From JBBATK01 sp044228285 (lineage in GTDB: Bacteria; Bacteroidota; Ignavibacteria; Kapaibacteriales; NICIL-2), in assembly GCA_044228285.1 (NCBI GenBank), contig JBGAVD010000010.1, positions 1 to 47,387 of the forward strand: a stretch of 47,387 nt of DNA. Direction: 5' to 3'. This document shows positions 34,292 to 43,200 of this stretch, piece after piece. The translations under genes were made by a program, and so were the position numbers. Within the stretch, counting starts at the first letter, position 1, and every line of letters begins with the position of its first letter. The notes beneath the pieces were generated by a model. That model did not search any database. It had not been told where the DNA came from and worked only from the letters and a program-made list of their open reading frames with translations.

Positions 34292-37200
34292 CTAGTGAAT
34301 CACTCGAAACAGTCTTTGCGTAGCACCAGATGAAGTCTCGAGATTAACCACATACCAACCATTGACATAATCCTGAACATTAAGTTCAACATCATAATCT
34401 CCAGCATTGAGTTGTACGTTGGATAGCAGAAGGCTGCGCATCTCACCGCTTCCGCTCACTACTTTAAGAGTATGAGGAGCACTCAATTCGGTATGAAAGC
34501 GGATGACAACGGTCGAGGAAGCAGGATCAGGAACAACAGAGATAATACGAACGAGAGGAGCTCCAATGCGGTCTGCATTGATTTCTGGGTTTGGTACTGG
34601 TGGTTGTTCTTGGCGTTCGATGCGAGCTAGACGTTCTTCGAGTTCAGCGTTCTTCTTCTCTAGGGCATTGATACGCTCTTGTTGCGCTTCATTGGATTTT
34701 ATCAGTTGTTGACCTGTATAGAGAGCGACTCCTGCAACGTCAGTGGCAGCCAAGTAAGTGCCACTGGTTGGTTGATCAAGAACACCCGTACCAAAGCTTG
34801 ATCGAAAATCCTCTGCGAAAGGTCCAATGTGATATTCCTGAGTGTTCTTATACCACCAGCCACCAAGATCCATGTCGCGAACTTTTCGCAAAACATCAGC
34901 GCTGTCCAGAGTGGTGAGCCTGTCCTTAAATGTTCGCGATGATGCATTCGTCCACACACCACCCGTAGTCAAGTGTGCGCCGTTTCCATTGTTTGTAGAA
35001 TCACCAACGTGTATAGGGTAGTCAAGATTCTCACGGTTGACACCAAGAAAACCAACATCGTCGGGATCAAAGAAGTATGCACGAAAGTTTTCGGGGACGG
35101 GTGGATCTACATCAAGGCCATACACAAGATTGAATATTCCATTTGCAGTGTTTCCAATTCCTCCAAGAATGTGTGAGTAGCTACCACTAGCCGTATTTGA
35201 CGCACCCCCGCTGACTATTGTACTCACTCCATCCGCACTATTCGAGCTACCACCACACACAATTCCTCCGGAACCGTACGCTGAGTTATCATTGCCTCCG
35301 GATATGGTGCTTCCCGGCCCGCCTGCTGTATTGCCATACCCACCGCCCACAGTGGCTCGACTCTGCGAAGCTGTGTTGAGCTGTCCACCACTTACAACAG
35401 CTACCGTGCCAGAGGCCGTATTCGTCAAGCCGCCTCCAACTACTGCGGCTAATCCGTTAGCGGTATTTGACTCGCCACCGCTCACTACAGAGGACTGTGC
35501 TTGAGCAATATTGGAGTAACCACCCAATACTGACGCAAACTGTACGCTAGCTGTGTTGCTCTGACCTCCACCGACCGTTGTGAGTAGAGCGGTTGCCTGA
35601 TTGGCATTTCCACCTCCAATGAAAGCATTTGCTCCGCTACCTACACTTCCCGATCCACCACATATAGTCGCGGTTGTTCCTGTAGCTTGATTTTGAAGTC
35701 CACCTCCAACGAATGAGTAATTTCCTGAAACATTACTTCCCGCGATATTGTATGCTCCTCCGGCTACACTTGTATAAGCTCCTCGAGCTTCATTGTACGC
35801 ACCACCTCCAACAAACGACCCTGACGAAAACGCTGTGTTATTTAACCCACCTACCACAGCAGTCCAATCAGTCAAAGCCCTGTTGGTTTGTCCTCCTCCT
35901 ACAATCGAATAATCACCTTCTACCAGAGATTGATATCCGCCGCCGATGAAAGAGCCTAGTACAGTTGCAACTCTGTTCAGCATACCGCCTCCAATTATAC
36001 TATAGTCACCTTCTACACGATTCTGTAGTCCGGAAGTAACTAGAGAGTAAGTGCCCAACGCAGAGTTCTGACTACCTCCTACAACGATTGAATACTGTGC
36101 ATTTGCAACATTTGAGGAACCACCAGAAACAACGGCATAATCATCGTTTACTAGATTCACGTACCCTCCACCAATTGTGCTATTGTTGCCTTGAACAGAA
36201 TTTCTCTCACCTCCGCTAATAGCGCTGCGATTGCCATGAACATAATTCCTTAGTCCGCCTGTTATAGCGGAATAGTCTCCTGTTACGTCTACCATGTTCC
36301 CCCAGCCACCACCAATCATGCTGTAAGGAGCTTTGGCACTATCTAACGATCCCCCGGCTACTACTGAAATGTGTCCACTTGCCAGATTACTCCATCCACC
36401 ACTCACAACACTACAAAAGTTCGACGATGTATTCCAGTGTCCACTGCCGACAAAAGAGTATTGATGTGAAGAGGTATTCTCAGCGCCTCCGGAGACTGTA
36501 GACTTCTCGCCACTTGCTTTGTTTGAGTATCCGCCGCCGATGGTTGAATTTAAACCACTCGAACGATTGAGACTACCACCACCTACAAAGGAATAATCAC
36601 CGCTCGACGTATCTTGTTCACCTCCTGCTACAGTTGATGAGGCTCCACTTGCTACATGAAATCTTCCACCACCTATAAATGAGAGTATACCTGATGCAGA
36701 GTTGTGTGAGCCACCACTGACAAGTGACCATGATGCGCTTGCAGTCGACGACTCCCCGCTCAGTGCAGCACTATTAGAACCACTCGCTATGTTGCCAACA
36801 CCAGCAGCAATAGAGGCATATCCTGACGCTAAGTTAAAGTGACCACCAAGAGTGGCAGAGAGAGGGCCACTTGCAGTGTTACTAGTACCTCCAGCAATAG
36901 TAGCACCCATGCCACTTGCAACTTGACTATTATATACCCGAATCCGCTGCCAATCGGTCGAATACGTACCTCGTTTGTTTCCTCCATCAGCTAAGTCATC
37001 AGCTACTTCTGCAGAGATAGCACCGTTGCCAACCGGACTGAGGACTAGATCTATTGCAAGGTCAACTCCACTTGCTCGTAGTTGATGCACAGGAATGACA
37101 TCGTTGGGGTAACTCGCATACCGCGACTCTGCGAAATACTGAAGAACTGAAACTGTACTCGGAACCCAGCTTGTTCCATTCCATTGTATGCACTGTCCAC

Positions 37201-40200
37201 TTGTCGCGCCGCTCTGATGAAGTTTTGACATAGTAACAGACGTGTCGGCAAGCTTTACTGTAGTAACGGCATTGTCGGCGAGTTTGCTTGTATTGATAAC
37301 TCCTGATGCCACAACCGGTGCAGGATAGCTACCGCTGAGATCACCACTCGCTGTACCACTAGGTGGTAACGAGCTTGGTGCACCGCTGAGCTTTGAATAG
37401 CTTATTCCATTCGCTACTTTCACATCTGTCACAGAGCCATCAGCAAGCTTTGCTGTTGTCACGTTTGCATCGGTGATCTTCACTGTTGTCACTGCATTGT
37501 CTGCAAGCTTTGCTGTTGTCACGTTTGCATCGGTGATCTTCACTGTCGTCACTGCGTTGTCTGCAAGCTTTGGCGTTGTCACGTTTGCATCGGTGATCTT
37601 CGCTGCTGTTACTGCATTGTCTGCAAGCTTTGGCGTTGTCACGTTTGCATCGGTGATCTTTAGAGTTGTTACTGCATTGTCAGCAAGCTTTGGCGTTGTC
37701 ACGTTTGCATCGCTGATCTTTAGAGTTGTTACTGAATTGTCAGCAAGCTTAGAAGTATTGATAACTCCCGCTGCTACAACTGGCGCTGGGTAGCTTCCAC
37801 TTAGGTCTCCACTTGCTGCTCCACTTGGTGGTAAGGAACTTGGTGCGCCACTGAGCTTTGAATAGCTAATACCATTGGCAACTTTCACATCTGTCACTGA
37901 GCCATCAGCGAGTTTTGGTGTGGTCACGTTTGCGTCGGTGATCTTCACTGTCGTCACTGCATTGTCTGCAAGCTTTGGCGTTGTCACGTTGGCGTCGGTG
38001 ATCTTCACTGTCGTCACTGCATTGTCTGCAAGCTTTGGCGTTGTCACGTTTGCATCGGTGATCTTCGCTGTTGTTATTGCATTGTCTGCGAGTTTCGGTG
38101 TTGTCACGTTTGCATCACTGATCTTCACTGTCGTCACTGCATTGTCAGCAAGCTTTGGCGTTGTCACATTTGCATCGCTGATCTTTAGAGTTGTTACTGC
38201 GTTGTCAGCGAGCTTAGAAGTATTGATAACTCCTGCTGCTACAACTGGCGCTGGGTAACTTCCACTTAGGTCTCCACTTGCTGCACCACTTGGTGGTAAG
38301 GAGCTTGGTGCGCCACTGAGCTTTGAATAGCTAATACCATTGGCAACTTTCACATCTGTCACGGAGCCATCAGCGAGTTTCGGTGTTGTGACGTTTGCAT
38401 CAGTGATTTTCACTGTTGTCACTGCGTTGTCGGCGAGCTTTGGCGTCGTCACATTTGCATCCGTAATCTTCACTGTCGTCACTGCGTTGTCAGAGAGTTT
38501 TGACGTCGTCACGTTTGCATCCGTGATCTTCACTGTCGTCACTGCGTTGTCAGAGAGCTTTGGTGTTGTCACATTTGCATCTGTGATCTTGGCAGTCGTC
38601 ACGGCGTTGTCAGCGAGCTTTGGTGTGGTGACATTAGCATCTGTGATTTTCGCAGTTGTGACCGCATTGTCAACGAGCTTTGGGGTTGTCACATTTGCAT
38701 CTGCAATCTTCACCGTGGTCACTGCATTATCTGCGAGCTTGGTTGTATTGATGACGCCAACTGCCACTACTGGAGCGGGATAACTTCCACTAAGATCACC
38801 ACTTGCTGCGCCACTTGGAGGCAAGGAACTTGGTGCACCACTGAGCTTCGAGTAACTAATTCCGCTGGCGATCTTGGCGTCGGTTACTGATGCATCGGCA
38901 AGTTTTGGCGTTGTCACATGTGCATCGGTGATTTTCGCTGTTGTCACCGCGTTGTCGGCGAGCTTTGGCGTTGTCACGTTTGCATCGGTGATCTTCGAGG
39001 TAATCACCGCGTTGTCGGCGAGCTTTGGCGTTGTCACGTTTGCATCGGTGATCTTCACCGTCGTCACTGCGTTGTCTGCAAGCTTTGGTGTTGTCACGTT
39101 TGCGTCGGTGATCTTCGCCGTCGTCACTGCGTTGTCTGCAAGCTTTGGTGTTGTCACGTTCGCATCGGTGATCTTCACCGTCGTGACTGCGTTGTCAGCA
39201 AGCTTTGGTGTTGTCACGTTTGCATCGGCGATCTTCGAGGTGGTTACTGCATTGTCGGCGAGCTTCGTTGTATTGATGACTCCGGCTGCCACTACTGGAG
39301 CTGGATAGCTTCCACTAAGGTCACCACTTGCTGCGCCACTTGGAGGCAAGGAACTTGGTGCACCACTGAGCTTCGAGTAGCTAATCCCATTAGCCACCTT
39401 AGCATCTGTTACCGATGCATCGGCAAGCTTTGGCGTTGTCACATGTGCATCTGTGATCTTCACAGTTGTTACTGCATTGTCAGCGAGCTTTGGTGTGGTT
39501 ACGCTTTGATCAGTGATCTTGATCGTCGTCACCGCATTGTCAACAAGCTTTGGTGTAGTCACATTTTGATCGGCAATCTTGATCGTCGTCACGGAATTGT
39601 CAGCGAGCTTTGGTGTTGTCACATTAGCGTCGGTGATCTTCGCCGTCGTCACGGAATTGTCAGCGAGCTTTGGTGTTGTCACGTTTAGATCTGTGATCTT
39701 CGCCGTCGTCACTGCGTTGTCAACGAGCTTTGGTGTTGTCACGTTTGCGTCGGTGATCTTCGAGGTGGTGACTGCGTTGTCAGCAAGCTTTGACGTTGTC
39801 ACACTTGCATCCATGATCTTCACCGTCGTCACTGCATTGTCAGCGAGCTTAGGTGTTGTAATGTTTTGATCGCTGATCTTGAATGTTGTCACTGCATCAT
39901 CAGCAAGTTTTGGTGTGGTGATAACACCTACTGCTACCACAGGTGCTGGGTAGTTACCGCTGAGGTCTCCGCCTGCTGCACCACTTGGTGGGAGTGAAGT
40001 TGGAGTGCCACTTAGCTTTGAGTAGCTAATACCGTTAGCCAACTTCGCGTCTGTAACAGAGCTATCAGCAAGCTTCTGTGTTGTCACATTTGCATTTCTG
40101 ATTTTCTGCGTGGTCACTGCGCTATCAGCGAGCTTAGCGGTGGTGACATTCACATCTCTAATCTTGATTGTAGTAACTGAGCTGTCGATAAGCTTCTGAC

Positions 40201-43200
40201 TACTAACACTTGCGTCAGCAAGTTTCAGAATTGTGATGGCGTTGTCTGCGAGTTTGGTCGTCGTCACATTCGCATCGCGTAGCTTCACAGTCGTTACGGA
40301 ACTGTCAATGAGTTTTGCTGTACTCACTGCACTGTCAGCAAGCTTAGAGGTGCTTATCACCCCAGCCGCAACCACTGGCGCCGGATAGTTTCCGCTCAGA
40401 TCTCCACTCGCAGCACCACTTGGTGGCAAGGAACTTGGAGCTCCGCTGAGTTTTGCATAGCTGATACCTGGAGCAACTTTCGCATCTGTTACAGAGCTGT
40501 CAGCAAGTTTGAGAGTTGTCACACTTGCATGCTGGAGTTTCACGGTCGACACCACACTATCCGCGAGTTTTGAGGTCGTTACACTAGCATCTTGAAGCTT
40601 TGCTGTGCTGATTGCATTGTCAGCGAGCTTTGGTGTTGTCACACTTCCATCGAGAATCTTAACGCTACTCACGGCACTATCAGCGAGCTTAGAGCTCGTT
40701 ATAGCTCCAGCCGCAACCACAGGCGCCGGATAGTTTCCGCTGAGATCTCCACTCGCAGCACCGCTTGGTGGCAAGGAACTTGGAGCTCCGCTGAGTTTTG
40801 CATAGCTAATACCAGGAGCAACTTTCGCATCTGTTACAGAGCTGTCAGCAAGTTTGAGACTTGTCACACTTTCATTCTGGAGTTTTAAGGTCGACACCGC
40901 ACTGTCAGCCAGTTTTGCGCTCGTTACACTAGCATCTTGAAGCTTCGCTGTACTGATTGCATTGTCAGCGAGCTTTGGTGTTGTCACACTTCCATCGAGA
41001 ATCTTTACGCTACTCACTGCACTATCTGCGAGCTTAGAGCTCGTTATAGCTCCAGCCGCAACTACGGGTGCTGGATAGTTTCCGCTGAGATCTCCACTCG
41101 CAGCACCGCTTGGTGGCAAGGAACTTGGAGCTCCGTTAAGTTTTGCATAGCTGATGCCGTAGGCAATCTTTGCATCGCTCACTGCACTATCGGCGAGCTT
41201 CGCGCTTGTTACGCTTCCATCTTGAAGCTTCACTGTACTAATGACGTTGTCAGAGAGTTTCCCAGTTGTCACGCTAGCATCAACAAGCTTTGAAGTACCT
41301 ACCGCATTATCTGCGAGCTTGGTATTGTCAATCGCACCTGCTGCAACACTTGGCGCTGGATAGTTCCCGGTCAAATCTCCTGAGGCGGCGCCACTTGGTG
41401 GCAGAGAGCTTGGCGCACCATTTAGCTTCGAATAGCTTATGCCGTTGGCAATCTTAGCATCGGTTACTGCTGCATCGGCGAGCTTAGGAGTTGTCACGCT
41501 TGCATCAACAAGCTTCGTAGTACCTACCGCATTATCTGCGAGCTTGCTATTGTCTATCGCACCTGCCGCAACACTTGGTGCTGGATAGTTGCCGGTCAAA
41601 TCACCTGAGGCGGCGCCACTTGGTGGCAGAGAGCTTGGCGCACCATTTAGCTTCGAATAGCTTATGCCGTTGGCAATCTTAGCATCGGTTACTGCTGCAT
41701 CGGCAAGCTTAGGAGTTGTCACGCTTGCATCAACAAGCTTCGAGGTACCTACCGCATTGTCTGCGAGCTTAGTATTGTCTATCGCACCAGCTGCAACACT
41801 TGGTGCTGGATAGTTGCCGGTCAAATCTCCTGAGGCTGTGCCACTTGGTGGCAAGGAGCTTGGTGCGCCATTGAGCTTTGAGTAGCTAATTCCGTTGGCA
41901 ATCTTAGCATCGGTTACTGCTGCATCGGCGAGCTTAGGAGTTGTCACGCTTGCATCAACAAGCTTCGAGGTACCTACCGCATTGTCTGCGAGCTTGGTAT
42001 TGTCAATCGCACCAGCTGCAACACTTGGTGCTGGATAGTTCCCGCTCAAATCTCCGGAGGCTGTGCCACTTGGTGGCAAGGAGCTTGGTGCGCCATTGAG
42101 CTTTGAGTAGCTGATTCCGTTGGCGATCTTAGCGTCTGTCACCGCTGCATCGGCGAGCTTTGGAGTTGTCACGCTTGCATCAACAAGCTTCGAAGTACCG
42201 ACCGCATTATCTGCGAGCTTGGTATTGTCTATCGCACCTGCCGCAACACTTGGTGCTGGATAGTTCCCAGTCAAATCTCCAGAAGCTGTGCCACTTGGTG
42301 GCAGGGAGCTTGGCGCGCCATTGAGCTTTGAGTAGCTGATTCCGTTGGCAATCTTAGCGTCTGTCACTGCTGCATCAGCGAGTTTCGTGGTGTTGACTGC
42401 ATTGTCTGCAAGCTTTGCAGTTGTCACACTTGCGTCAGCAAGCTTCGAAGTACCTACCGCATTGTCTGCGAGTTTGGCATTGTCTATCGCACCTGCTGCG
42501 ACACTTGGCGCTGGATAACTCCCAGTCAAATCTCCCGAAGCTGTGCCACTTGGTGGCAAAGAGCTTGGTGCGCCATTAAGTTTAGAATAGCTGATACCGT
42601 TGGCGATCTTAGCATCGGTTACTGCTGCATCGGCGAGTTTCGAGGTGTTGACTGCATTGTCTGCTAGCTTCGCATTTGTCACGTTTGCATCAATAAGCTT
42701 CGAGGTGCCGACTGCGTTGTCTGCGAGCTTCGTGTTGGTGATGGCGCCAGCAGCAACACTTGGTGCTGGGTAGTTACCTGTCAAATCTCCAGAGGCTGTG
42801 CCGCTTGGTGGCAGTGAGCTTGGCGCTCCATTGAGTTTTGAGTAGCTGATTCCATTGGCAATCTTAGCATCGGTCACTGCTGCATCAGCGAGTTTTGAGG
42901 TGCTGATTGCATTGTCTGCAAGCTTGGATGTTGTCACACTTGCGTCAACAATCTTGGACGTACCGACAGCATTGTCTGCCAGCTTGGTGCTGGTAATTGC
43001 ACCAGCAGCGACGTTAGGAGCTGGGTAATTTCCTGTCAAATCTCCTGAAGCCGCACCACTTGGAGGTAAGGAGCTTGGTGCACCATTCAGTTTTGAGTAG
43101 CTGATTCCACTAGCCACTTTTGCATCCGTAACAGCAGCATCGAGGATTTTCGATGTGCTCACGGCGTTGTCTGAAAGCTTGTTACTCGTGATAGCTCCTG

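Noticed and set aside
37473..39869. Long plus-strand open frames antisense to the giant gene (VVTALSASFGVVTFASVIF-type repeats)
   Set aside because: They exist because a 60-base repeat without a stop in one frame stays open in other frames too. They follow the period of the giant gene exactly and have no signal, start context or independent composition.
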